DNA from: Trametopsis cervina
Lineage: Eukaryota > Basidiomycota > Agaricomycetes > Polyporales > Irpicaceae
Assembly: GCA_022385755.1 (NCBI GenBank)
Contig: MU278359.1
Span: forward strand, 124,001 to 188,000
Reading direction: 5' to 3'
DNA length: 64,000 bases
The notes under the pieces were generated by a model. The model was not told where the DNA came from. It was given only the letters and a program-made list of their open reading frames with translations, and made no database searches. Positions 32,921-44,285 of this stretch are shown in pieces (the first letter of the stretch is position 1; every line of letters begins with the position of its first letter). Both the position numbers and the translations under genes were made by a program.

Positions 32921-35071
32921 ATGCAGAACTCAACGGTTCAGTCTCCTGCCTTTGGCTACCTCTCCCCACCAATCGACGGCTGCGACGCCATGTCCGAAGA
33001 TGGCGACACACTACAGACCCCCTTGACCGACCATCCCGAACATCATCAACCGTATGCGATGTATCAGCAGAACCGCGGTTTCGCGCACGGCCTATTCAAG
33101 CCGGACAGCCCTGCCGTGCAGTCGCAGGACAAGTCTCCCAAGCCCGCAGCCGACCACCAGGAGTGCACGCCGTACAAGGACCTTATGACTCCACACGCGT
33201 CCGAAAGGCTTGGCCCGACTGTCTCTGCTGTCGACAGCTACTATAACAGCTTCACTTGTCCGGCCCCCGCGCTGGACTTGGCCAATGCGTCTCTAGAATA
33301 CGATCCTTTCGCCGCATCATTCGCCTCTGCGTATGAGGCCAGCACACTATTTGCCCCAAGCGCGCAACCTTATAATCAAAGCGACGACCCCTTCAAGTTT
33401 CTTTCACCAGATCTCGAGTACTCTCAGGATGAATCGCCTCCAAACTCTAGCACGGGACCGACGCAAGGGCAACTATCTACGCTTCCCTCTCTTTCTCTTT
33501 CTGTGTCTGTGGACTCGTTGGACTCTCATGAATCGAATGATTCTCTGCCGTCGCTCTTACTAGCTCCGTCTAACTCACCAAGTCTCAACCACCCTCGTCC
33601 TGGTCTTCGCACTGCAGCCTCTGAGAATGTTATGATGACGAAAGCTCGACTGTTTAACCCTCGATTTCCTGCCGACCATGAACTTAACCCTTTCTTTGCC
33701 CGCACGTATCTTCTGGGAGACGAACTTGGTGCTGGTGGCTACGGCTTTGTTATGACTGCTCGTCACCGGATCGAAGGGTATGAGGTCGCTATCAAATTCA
33801 TTGTCAAGCATAAGGTGCCCAACCATGCATGGTGGAACGACGAACTCCTTGGAATGGTCCCTACCGAGGTCATGATAATGAGTCTACTCAACCACGATAA
33901 CATAGTCAGGTGCCTTGATCTGTTTGAAGACGAGCTGTATTTCTACTTGGTACGCGATCATGTTCATCAGTATTGTCCGCGAACTCATTTTTTCTATAGA
34001 TACAAGAGCTGCATGGTACTCCCTGGATTTCTAGGAAGAAAAGGCACGAAAAGCAAATCACCGCCCCCGGCAAATTGCTTGCAGCTTCTCCCTCAATGTC
34101 GACACCCTCTTTAACGCCGTCACCATCGACGGAATTGATTGATTCTCCACCTGTGACGCCTCCTCAAGTCGAGATTTCTGTTGAACAGATCGACGCTACA
34201 CCCGAGACTGCGCCTAAAGCCAGCAGGCTCCTTCCCGAATCTCAAGACTCTGACTCTCAGTTCAATATTTCCACTGTCTTTCTGCAACCTACACACTCTA
34301 TCGCGACACACGAAGAACATCCCGTAATTAATACTATTCCGTCCTCCGTATCGGAAAGTCCCTCTCTCCCGGGCGGTTCTCAAGGGTTTCTTGAGCCTCC
34401 GGATGGCGCTGGCGCCCGCCCTAACTTCTCTCGCAGACCTTCATATGACTTATTCGAGTGTATCGAACAAAGCAAACACAAACGACTATCAGAGAATAAT
34501 GCGCGGTATATCTTCGCACAGGTTGTGGAGGCCGTTCACTATCTCGATAGTCAGGGTATCACCCATTGTGATATTAAAGACGAAAACCTCGTCGTTGATG
34601 CCGAGTTCAAGGTAGTCTTGACAATATCTCCTGTTGCACGGAACACTGACGTGCATGAATCTCAAGGTTAAGCTCATCGACTTCGGCAGCGCCGTTGTCG
34701 CGGACCCTAACGGTCCCCGTCCGTACTACGAACTCTTTTTCGGAACCACAGCCTACGCCTCGTCCGAGATCCTGCGCAAGCAGCCCTACCAAGCCGCGCC
34801 TGCCGAAATATGGACGCTCGGTGTGCTCTTATCGTACCTGCTCACTGGACACTCACCGTTTCCGACGGAACAAGACGCCGTCGACGGGCGGATGGTCATT
34901 CGGGAGCGCGGCGGCACGAGCAAGCTCAGCCGGGCGGCGCTGTCGCTGATGGCGCGGTGTCTGGAGAGAGACCCGGAGAGGCGGGCGGACATCGCGGAGG
35001 TGAGAGGCCATCGTTGGTTGATTGGCGCGTTGGACAGGGACAGGGAGTATGATGGCGATGAGAGGGTTTAA
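32921..35071 (+). CDS. Protein kinase with HCD/DFG motifs and long disordered regions
   Basis: Exons 32921-33949, 34000-34611 and 34667-35071 give 681 residues. The frame is open upstream to an ATG at 32828, which would add 31 residues; I chose 32921 because the extension looks like UTR translation. Residues 1-260 are Ser/Pro-rich and disordered. The kinase domain starts near 268 with YLLGDELGAGGYGFV, VAIK lysine 292, a large Ser/Pro/Thr-rich insertion (about residues 355-495) between the hinge and helix E, HCDIKDEN with Asp534, LIDFGSAV with Asp552, TTAYASSEIL and EIWTLGVLLSYLLTG. HCDIKDEN is characteristic of PAS-kinase-like fungal Ser/Thr kinases. It is related to, but clearly older than, the duplicated kinases A and B, sharing IQELHG after the first intron and the first kinase-domain intron position. 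Confidence 0.87.
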
Positions 35072-36298
35072 CCCGGTCTATGCGCATCTATCTTATGTCT
35101 TTTCTACTCTTGTCGGTCTCTACTCTCGTTTTCTATCTGTATACAGGCTGGCTCTGTAGAATGTTTGGTTTTTGTGGATCTTGTTAATGTGGACTTTGGA
35201 GTCAAATGTTTTGTATATCCCGTCATGTAGCAATGTGATCCTTTCTCTTGTACCGCGCGAAATGTTTTCTCGGTACTGAGAACAAGTACGACACGCCGTG
35301 AAAAGCCACGAGAAGCTCGTCGCGTAACAGTCGCGTAACCAGTGACTGGTTGAAGACGCGATCTGATCACGTGAATCCGGTTACGCTGAATCTCGACCTC
35401 TTCTTTATGATAAATCTGCCCATGACCACCTTATCATCTTGTGTGCTTGACGACTCGATGAGCAGGAAGGGTCACAGTCGGTATGTCCGTACGCACTAAA
35501 ACGAGCAAATCTGGCTTGCCCAGCGTGAAACGTGCAGCAAGAATTGAGAGTTTCCATTGGAAAGGCTCCCACTTCGGCCGTTCTATAGGTCAGATTTGCA
35601 GTTAGGCAAGGGAACCTTTACGAGTTGCGCAGGACCACTTCAACTACCACTTCGCTACACATCCGTTGTCATGAGAGCTTGCAGTCAACACGCCGCAACG
35701 ATGCTATGCCATTCGTCATCGACGAGGAAGATTCTGACGATTCGTCAAAATCTTCCTCATAGAATCGCATGCCAAAAGTATATAAAGCATTGCGATCTGG
35801 TGCGTACTTACCCTCTATCTGTACAGCAGCTCTGATACTGATATCACGTATCGTTGCAGCATCTGGTTATGCGTACTTTGCATCGCACATCGACGACAAC
35901 GCGAACACAGTGCAGTGTGCTATCTAGCATGTCAGCGCCGCGTTAAGCCAATTCGATTAGAAATGGTGAGACCTCATACCTGCACCGCGCACTGTAATAT
36001 GACTCTACACTCCCGCTCCGGTAATTATTTCCAAAATCCCTGTTCCCGACAGGTCTCCGGTCACGATTCCGCAAGCCAACCTGTCGTACCGCTGCAGTGT
36101 CTGCAGAAGTATTTGTGATGGAGTAGGTGATTCCAATGTGCAGTCGCATCTCGCGACGAAATCTCATGTTCCTCACGACACACAGCCCCACGAGTATATT
36201 CATATGTACACGAATATCGAAACGAACTGTGGATATAGCCTCCCTTCTCATCTTGCCCTTACCCTTCCCCGTTCCTCCCCCCACCGTCCATCTAGAAG
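35072..36298. other. Intergenic, no gene seen
   Basis: Short open frames only, without motifs. The last part, before 36299, is presumably the (former) promoter of glycoprotein copy B. Confidence 0.35.
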
Positions 36299-37490
36299 AT
36301 GTCAACGACTCGGACTCTAGTGTGCATCGCACTGCTGGCAGTGCTGATAGCGTGCGCCGCGGCGCAGACGTCGAATGCGGTGTGCACGTCCGAGTTTACA
36401 TGGGTGCGTTCCTCCTTGCCTTCTCTGACCTCTCCCGCCCGCCCGGCTGGCTGAACGCAGCTTGTTGCGCAGGTGGACAACAGCAAGGGCCAGACACCGT
36501 GTCATGTCTCAGCGTACCTCGCGACCGCGTGTGAGACGCACCCAGTCGGTGCGTCCTCTGTACCACCGTCTTGCTTATGTCACGTCCACTCACTCATCCG
36601 TCCGCCCACTTATAGTCGTCGACGCGCTTGCTCGGGGAGGCCACTACGCGCACCCGGCGGGGTCGAATGCGACGGCATGCCGATGCAACACGGTCTACTA
36701 CTCCACAATCAGCGCGTGTGCAGCATGCCATAATGCCTCCTATACCACGTCAGTGCCTCCCCCTTCCCCCTTCTCTCTCGTGGAAATGACAGTATGACAT
36801 CAGTTGGACGAGCTGGAAAGAGGGCTGCGGGTCTCCTATCGTTGCTCAGTGAGTTGAACACCGCGCGCGAGTGAGCAATAGCTGAGTTGAAACCTCGAAA
36901 GGTTTCCGAAGGACATCCCGCAGGACACCGCCATCCCTGCGTGGGCCTTCCTAGACGTCACCGCCGTCAACGAGTTTGACCCCATCGCGGCGAAGGCTTT
37001 CGCTGCAAACGACAGCCCGTCCCGGCGTCTACCTCCTCAATGACCGACTCCCCTTCGAGCCCGCAGAAGATCGATAACACAGGCAAGAAGAGCAAGGTTG
37101 GTCCAATCGTGGGCGGTGTTGTAGGCGGTGTTGTAGGTGTTGTAGCCGCACTCGGCGTGTTTCTGTTCCTGCGCCGCCGCCGTCGGCACCGACTGTCCTC
37201 GGACGTCAACAGTCGCTCTCCGTCAGCCCAGAGCATAGTGCCGCTTGACCACCCCGAGAAGAAGAAACACAAGACATCCGCGAAACATGTTCTATACGTA
37301 CGCTCACTACTCCTCTTGCTTGCGTCCATATTGCGGTGCCGAACGGAGCTCTTAGAATCCAGATGACCCGTCGACGTTCCCCGAAGCGCGACACAACGAT
37401 GATATTGATATACCAGGCATCGTACCAGAACCGCTGCCGCATGATGCGCGGAATGATATGTTCGGGTATACTGGCGCTGCAGAGCTATAG
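36299..37490 (+). pseudogene. Membrane glycoprotein copy B, frameshifted
   Basis: Exons equivalent to copy A: 36299-36403, 36473-36548, 36616-36748, 36804-36848, 36902 to about 37297, and 37356-37490. Signal peptide, NSKGQTPC, CRCNTVYYS, ISACAACHN, WTSWKEGC and FPKDIPQDTA blocks are intact. In exon 5, after the AAKAFAAND block, the frame runs into a stop near 37040. The spacer, the transmembrane helix (VGPIVGGVVGG...) and the basic RRRRRHR anchor continue in a different frame, so an indel lies around 37010-37040. The donor used in copy A (TACAAG|GT) is AAG|AC here at 37274. A GTACGC 23 bases further (37298) would keep phase with the last exon, which is intact and ends FGYTGAAEL. I tested a short intron to rescue the frame and found none. 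Confidence 0.75.
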
Positions 37491-37703
37491 AGACACGTGT
37501 GCGTCCTATCTTGTATCGAGCATAAACATAAGTCTCCGGTCCTTTAACACTAGACCATCCTGTATGCAGAGTTCCAATCAAGATGTCTCGTGTTTGCAGA
37601 TCATATTACATAGTACAGACCAACACGTATGTGCATGCCTATATGGACTCGTTCGAGAGTATCTTGAACACCCACTTCAACCATCCCACCTCCGGCAAGC
37701 CAC

Positions 37704-39544
37704 TTACCACCCAGACCAATCCTTTACAGTCGTCTTCTCGCTCAGCACGAAACAATCCTGCAGACGAGGCAGCTCCGTGTCTGCATTCCAGTACCGAAAA
37801 TCGACCCAGTAGACCTCATCAGGAGGGGTAGATTCGTAGTGACCAGTGACCCCCTTCTCGGCCGCCGCTAGTGCACGCCTGTGCACTGCACGGAATCGCC
37901 CTGCCAGCCAGTCCGGGGGCTGGGACGGGAGCGAATCTCCCGAGTCGCCAGTCATAGCCACAGTTCCAAGCGCCAAATATTCATCGGTCGGTGGGATAGC
38001 GCGCCACACACGCGTCACCTTGTCGCTGTAGAATGGTCCGAGATAGGCCTCCTCCCAGCTGACAGGAGAGAGCGCTCCTGGCACCAATTCTTTGGCCAGC
38101 ACGGCTGCAGTATCTGCAAGTCCGGGGCTGAGCACATACCACGAGTCTGAACGAGCTATCAAAAGTCACCAGAATCAGCAGTCATCCCAGCGAGACCAAA
38201 CCGCTGTCAGCAGGCTCACCCGGTGGGTATTTCAGCGTAACATGACCCGTGTTATCCTTGAGGCTGATATACGCGTTCTGGCTGTCGTCAAAGGTAGACG
38301 TGAGACGAGCCTCTAGGTATGGGCCAGGCAGTTCGAGGTCCTTGGAATACAGCTTGATGAATTGCGGGTATGCATTCTTCAGAGTCTGTTGGCGCTCCGG
38401 AGTAGACGCAAATTCCCAGAGCCCAGTGAAGCACGGGTCAGAACCAAAGTCAACAAACCTATGATCCTAATCTCAGCATGCGGTGTAATATATCATATAC
38501 TGGAAAGACATACTCGGGATAGTCTACGATCGATGCAGCCCACGCTTCGACGTTGTGCAAGAAGTTTTCATTACCGTAGCGAGGATCGCCTCCTTCTATA
38601 TAACATTCCCGTCCGTCAGCATTCAACACTGATCACTAGGCCAGTCTCAGGGAGAATACTCACTGGTAACGACAGTGTTCGTGCTGGACTCATTGAAGCT
38701 GTTCATCGCCTGCTTCTGCTCCGTGCTCAGCTCAATTCCTCCAGATGCCACGGAGTACGAAGCAGAGATCTTGGCCGCGGCTTCGATGGAGTATGAAGAG
38801 CTGTAAGTGCGACTGTCGGTCGCAGACAGGAACAGCGCTCTTCCACCGATCGTGAGCGAGCGTAGGAAGTGCGTCCCGTACTCGTTGAAGAACTCGATCG
38901 GGTCCATAGTGTCCACGTCCTCCTGGAACCAACTCTTCAAGGTCGCCCGAATCTGACTCACGGGCGGGAGCGAGAGGTTGTAGTGAGTGACGGCGTATGC
39001 GATACGAGTGAAGGAATGCGACAAGTTCTCGCGCTGAGACTCGCTATAATCGGAAGAAGCAGAGGCGGAGAAACCGGGGAATTTCGCATCAAAGCCAGCA
39101 TTGATAGAGAGGCTTTGAGTGTATTCCTCGACAGTCTTGCCGTAGGAAGAGCGGTAGTCCGAGGTAGTATTGATGTTGTAGTTTACGATTTCCGGGATGC
39201 TGTAGTCCTTGCCACCAAATCGCTGAGTGCGAGTCTCAGCTGAGGAATTGAGGCGTCAGTGGATGTTATATCTAGGCGAACGATGCTGATCACATACTGC
39301 GGGACCAGTCGATGATTTGTTGCATGCAGGACTTAGAGTCAGCGTACTTTCCATTCAAGACATTGTAGGTCGATCCGAGGGTGTATAACCCGGGAATATA
39401 GTTCGAAGGCGCCTCTTCCACGGGCGGTACAGTGGGCAGGAGTTTTCCGCGACCTTCGAAGGACTGAGGCGCAGGGAGCGACGGAATGTCCTTGTAGAGT
39501 TTAGCCTTGGCTGTGGCACCTTGGTTGGAAGCGTTGTGAGACAT
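37704..39544 (-). CDS. MACPF-domain protein with Vps62-like C-terminal domain, copy B
   Basis: Exons 39298-39544, 38664-39239, 38514-38595, 38220-38458 and 37704-38155 total 1596 nt, 531 residues. Exons 2-5 have exactly the lengths of copy A, and exon 1 is two codons shorter. The MACPF signature YGTHFLRSLTIGG and the C-terminal Vps62-like block (VWRAIPPTDEYLALGTVAM) are intact, and no stop or frameshift was found. The third intron is best spliced from GA|GTATGT, which aligns with GA|GTACGT in copy A. There is no signal peptide. This gene sits between glycoprotein B and kinase B, unlike copy A, which lies 7 kb from the other duplicated block. The upstream DNA carries an expanded minisatellite (39669-39846). 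Confidence 0.87.
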
Positions 39545-39668
39545 AATGACTGGTTGTAGGCGGTGAGTAGCGGTTTCGAGAGAGAGAATTCACTGTTATT
39601 CCCTGTCAGTTACGACAGCCTTTTGTATGATTCGACATTGAGCTCTCTCCTACATTGCTCCATGAGTC

Positions 39669-39846
39669 TGTTTGACGAAACCGCCGGATCGTTCGAGTAA
39701 ATCGCAATCGCCGGTATGTCTGACCAACCCGCCGGTCTGTTTGACACAATCGCCGGTCTGTTGGACAACCGCGGGTCTACTTGACCGAACCGCTAGTATG
39801 TGTTTGACTAAATCGCCGGTATGTCTTTCACTAAATCGCTGTAAAG
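39669..39846. repeat. Degenerate 20-25-bp minisatellite upstream of MACPF B
   Basis: Six to seven imperfect units of the form (A)TCGCCGGTxTGTxTGACxxA, with units beginning near 39680, 39709, 39731, 39754, 39777, 39797 and 39822. The paralogous upstream DNA of MACPF A (about 24100-24125) contains a single unit, so the array grew after the duplication. Confidence 0.75.
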
Positions 39847-40544
39847 GTGCTAGTCCCATTCTTCAGATAATGTAAACAGGGTCCGGGAAGAGAATACATA
39901 CATTATGGATTTGCTGCGTAGGACAGTAGGGTCGAAGAATGATGAAGTGTGTGGTTAGATCTATGAGAAAGGCATTCGAGGTATCCCCGTGCATTCTCAA
40001 CCACGACGTTGAGGTGTGTGACGGAAGTGGAAAGCATAAATGTATGCGTTCAATTGAGGGACGAGAAGAACGTTGATCTCGTTTCCTAGCTTCCTAGATT
40101 GCTCTAGAGTCCCGGTTTGTTTTAGAAACTGAATGGGGAGGCCAGTAGTCGGTGTCAGTGCGCGCTTTACCGCAATTCGCGTTCTTCGTGTACGATGCTG
40201 TACTTACCAAGAGCAAATTATCTGCGCGAGAGTCGTTACCTGAGCACCAGGTCCGGTGTGAGACCCTCAAGCAAGTTGTTGAATGGTCGACTCACCAAAC
40301 CGGGTGACGAGCCACAGCAGTCGACGATAACGACACCAAGACACGAATGACAAGAGCGTAAGCGCTTCACGGTCACGTGTATCTAATATTGCTTGTGCCG
40401 TTTCACACCACCGGGAGTGTCTTAACGTAACCGGATGTTGACCATTGCTGGTTGCGTGCGATGTTTAGGAGACGAGGGGAGGCAAAACATCGCGGATGAG
40501 ATAGACTGCCCAGGGCCACAGGATCGTATTCAATCACACACTCA
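39847..40544. other. Intergenic, no gene seen
   Basis: Similarity to the DNA upstream of MACPF A ends near 40100. The remainder up to the 3' flank of kinase B shows no gene or repeat. Confidence 0.35.
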
Positions 40545-43500
40545 TGAGTAAGCGATATGCAGAGGATGGTAATAGAGTTTTCATATTATTATTATCTTAT
40601 ATTTTTGTGCTATTCTTTCAATTCTTTCTTCTCAACTACTCCGCATCCACGGGTGTCCCAGCACCTCCGCCACCGTCGCCCGCATCTCCGGATCTACGTT
40701 CAAGCATCCCTCGAGGACCAACGACTGCACTTCCGGAGTGCACCCGTCCAAAACGCCATCGTTCGCCAACTCGTCCGGTCCACGGATAGGGTCTGTGCAC
40801 GAAAGGCCCGTCACAAGCTCGTACAAGATCACTCCCAAACTCCAAACATCCGCAGGCGCAGCCTCATAGTGGAGTTGTGCGAGGATTTCCGGAGCCGCGT
40901 AGGATAATGTCCCGCAGAACGTCAGCCAGGTGTACTTCGGAGGTATGGCTCCTGGCGCTGCCAGAACCGCACTACCGAGGTCGATAATCTTGACCTAGAG
41001 GATTGCACAGCGAGTTTAGCATAACGAGTGAGGGAAATATAAGCGGGCACTTACGTTCAGCTTGCGATCAATGAGCACGTTCTCCAGTTTCAGGTCACAG
41101 TGCGAGATACCCATCTTGTGCAGCGCATCGACTCCAGAAACGATTTGCCTGAAGATATGTCTGGCCGTGCTTTCCGGAAGCTGACCAACCTCCATCATGT
41201 AGTCCCACAGACTGTTGCCCTGATCTTCCTTGTGGTACCACGTGTCACCATGTAGTTCCTGAATCTGTGACAAAGTACATCAGTTCAGCTGCACGATGGA
41301 AACACGCCGGAAAGCACTTACGATGTAGAAGTACATGTGGTCATCATACAAGTTGTCCACGCATCGGATAATGTTTGGGTGGTCGACGTTGTAGGCCAAC
41401 ACAACCTCGCGAGGGACCCATCTGGAATTCGAGAGCGCCACCCGTGCACTATGCGAGACCTTAGCCTTCGCCATGAACTTCACCGCGACCTCGTCGCCCG
41501 TCTCCCGGTGGCGGGCACTCATCACGAAGGCGTTCCCTCCTGATCCGAGCTCCCTGGCCAGCACGTACTTCCCCGCGAACTCGGGATGGAGTAAGTAGTC
41601 CTCAGGGAAGTGCTTCGAGAACATGCGCGCATTCCTGTTCGGCCCCCAGTTGAAAACGGGCGGGGCGTTGCCGGTGTGAGGGGAGGTGAAGGGGTCATCG
41701 TCGACTGTGGGTAATGGGAGGAGGAGGGGTCTGGGAGTGGGTGCATCCCCGGAATAGTCGTCGTCGTCGTCACTGTCATCGTTAGGATGCGCGCTGCCAG
41801 AGCTGCTGGAACCGCTCAGCGGAACTACCTGTCCTGCAGAGATGTTAGAGTCGCCGGGTTGCTGGTCGACAGCAGTAATCGTGGATCGAGGGGTGGATTC
41901 GGCCAGAGAGAGTTCGCTGGTGAATGTAGCGAATGGATCCTCCAGGGAAGAATTACTACCAAAAAACAGCTCAGCGGGGTGACACTGAGCGGAGCAGCGA
42001 TGCGACAATGGCGTAGATTGGGCTTCGGGTGCATGGGCCGCGAAGCTTGCATAATTGTATGTGCTCTCCGCGCTATTAAAGGTCTCCGGTTCCTACAAGT
42101 GGCAGCATTTGGTTAGCAAAGCGAGCATAAAGTCAGCAAAATCGTGACTGACCTCGGAGCTGGCTGTTTGATAGGAATCAACAGACTCTTGAAGGAGCGA
42201 AACGCCAAAAATGTCTTCTTCGGCATCCAGGAACTCATCTTCTTCCTCGTCCTCGTCTTCGTCCCCGTCTTCGCCCCAGGCGTCGAAGCTTTCGACACTC
42301 GCCAAGCCATCGACCAGCGACACATACTCCGTCTCGTCCACAGCATCCCCGTACTGTTCGTCCTCATCATCAAGAGAGGCGTCAACCACATCGTCGAGAA
42401 CTCCGTGGTCCTCGCCTTGAACGTCCTGTGCGGGCCGGAACAGCTCGATTGCAAAACATTCCAAGCACCAAGATTGCGCGACGTCGCATTCGATCTCCTC
42501 AGGCTCTTCAACGCGGACTGTATCCTCCTCCTCGCTACAGGGGTGAGGGTCCTCGCAAGGTGCTTCGAAGGAGTCCAAGGTAATGAACTGTAATGCCAGG
42601 TGAGTGAAGCTCGAAGACAATGCCAACATCGCACTTACGCAGGAAACGAGCTGGATGCAGAAAAGCACGAAAGCTACCGTCAGCCACCTGATCAGCCACT
42701 GCTGCGCCTCCGGGTCGGCGAGGAAGTCAGAGGCCAACAACGCATCGGCAGCCTCGAAGCGTTTCTCGGTCACCAGCTCCAAGAATCGGTAACATGCTGA
42801 GAAAGGCGCCGACCAGTTTGTGTCGGACAAGAAACGGAGTCCGACGTGTAAGAGGGGGAGGACGATGTCCAGAAGGCGGAGTCCAAACGCGCCGGCAGTC
42901 GAAAGGACCGAGAGCGCGAGAGGGGTGAGGGGGATAACAAAGCTAGAGACAGAACCAGAGCCAAAGCCAAAGCCGAGAACAGAAACGGAGGCGACCAAGA
43001 TGGCCGCCACAAGACCACAACATAAGACGACACTCAGCGGAGCTTCCAGGGGAGGAACGAACCCGGTGCCGTCGTTGCGGTGGAGGGGTGAGTTATCACG
43101 AAGACGGGTCATGACCGCGGAGGGGGCATGCTCGTCGTGGAGGTAACTGAAGAAGAGGGGAGGGGAGGCTCACGGGGGGGATATATGGGCTGTGGCTGGC
43201 ATGTCAGCCTCCAGTGGCTGGGCGATCGGAGGGTGGTTCGCGGTCTACATTGAAATCTGGTCAGCCGCACGCCGCAACATGTTACTAGTGCAGTTCGAGT
43301 TGAAGTGGGAGAGCGGGGAGACACAAGTTTCAGCCCATAGTCCTGTTGTTAGTGAGAGATGCTGAAGATTGACGATCTTGGCCACGGAATGCATCCACTC
43401 AGGACATCGTCTCCTCGCGGCCTTCAGCTTGACGAACTTCAACCGACCAGCTGTCGGGATTCTTTACATGTACATGACGAAGTTATATCCTTGCATATTG

Positions 43501-43805
43501 ATATTCGTCATTCGTTCATAGTGTTCTACGTCGAAACAAAAGATGTTAGGCCGCTTGTGAGAGCTGTGAATGATATTATAACGCACCAAAATCTATACCT
43601 ACTTCACCCGTATTGCTTCAATCCACCATGGCACATGATTGTCAAACTCTCTAGCTTTTCATAGTGTATGGAATTCATTCTGGATATAACCGGGAACGAA
43701 AAGGACATGAGCATGGGTGGGTTGTCGCGTCGGGGAAAAGATCTACTAGCCATCGCGACTCGTCACGACCACGTGCACGCACGCGGTCACGCCAGCGCGC
43801 TCTGA
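40545..43805 (-). repeat. Segmental duplication arm B (inverted partner 10360-13580)
   Basis: Read on the minus strand, this block follows arm A from about 10360 through the kinase gene to just past its stop codon, with scattered substitutions and small indels. It includes the non-coding upstream 650 bases, so the duplication was of DNA and not of a processed transcript. Confidence 0.85.
40632..43112 (-). CDS. Membrane-anchored protein kinase, copy B
   Basis: Exons 42639-43112, 42153-42587, 41322-42092, 41055-41264 and 40632-40994 give 750 residues. Exons 1, 4 and 5 have exactly the lengths found in copy A; exon 2 is 12 nt longer (extra acidic residues) and exon 3 is 3 nt shorter. N-terminal hydrophobic segments, acidic linker and the kinase motifs ELGSGGNAFV, VAVKFMAK, HCDLKLEN and SYAAPE are all intact. 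The region around the DLG (IIDLGSAVLA) is unchanged. Substitutions are scattered and no stop or frameshift was seen, so both copies look functional. Neighbours are MACPF B and glycoprotein B on the 3' side and the satellite region on the 5' side. Membrane location is inferred from the hydrophobic segments. Confidence 0.87.
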
Positions 43806-44285
43806 ACTGAACGAGCCTTCTCAACCTCTTACTGCAAATCTGCCCCTTCATGACTTTGTTACTTCTTGTCCTTTATGGCCAGTTCATTTCTCTGCGCCAG
43901 TTGCCCTTGCAGACTGTTGGTATTCCGAGCACAGCCTCAAGACCCTCCATACGTTCTTACCAGGTAGGTACCGCGAGCACTCATATGCGCTGCTCTCGTA
44001 CCTCGCTGACAATAATCGCAGTAGATGCAGACTCTTGTATTTCAGGGCCTCGTTGTCTGTCTTTTTCTTATATGATCAATCTGTGAACCCCGTTTGGCAA
44101 GATGGGTTCCGAACGGAAACGAGTTTCGCAAGTACAGATGTGTGTCGGGACCTGTACCGTGCATAATTCCCAACAGTCCACCTCACGAGTCAACGCAGGA
44201 GTCAACTGCCCCATGCCGTCGACCTCGCTGGAGAGTTTCTGCTCCCTTCATCGCCGTCGTCACTGCGCCAAGCCTGGACACAAGG
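43806..44285. other. Junction between duplication arm B and the satellite, no gene
   Basis: No recognisable coding sequence. The sequence changes here from duplicated kinase flank to the first satellite unit. Confidence 0.35.

Noticed and set aside
37019..37066. Possible short intron that would rescue the frame of glycoprotein B
   Set aside because: Joining CCC|GTCCCG to CCGCAG|AAG leaves phase 2 against phase 0, so the transmembrane frame is not restored.
38459..38520. MACPF B third intron at first seemed to have lost its donor (AT at the place aligned to a GTAAGA in copy A), hinting at an AT-type intron
   Set aside because: A better donor 17 bases upstream (GA|GTATGT, aligned with GA|GTACGT in copy A) gives the right phase in both copies, so no unusual intron or defect is needed.
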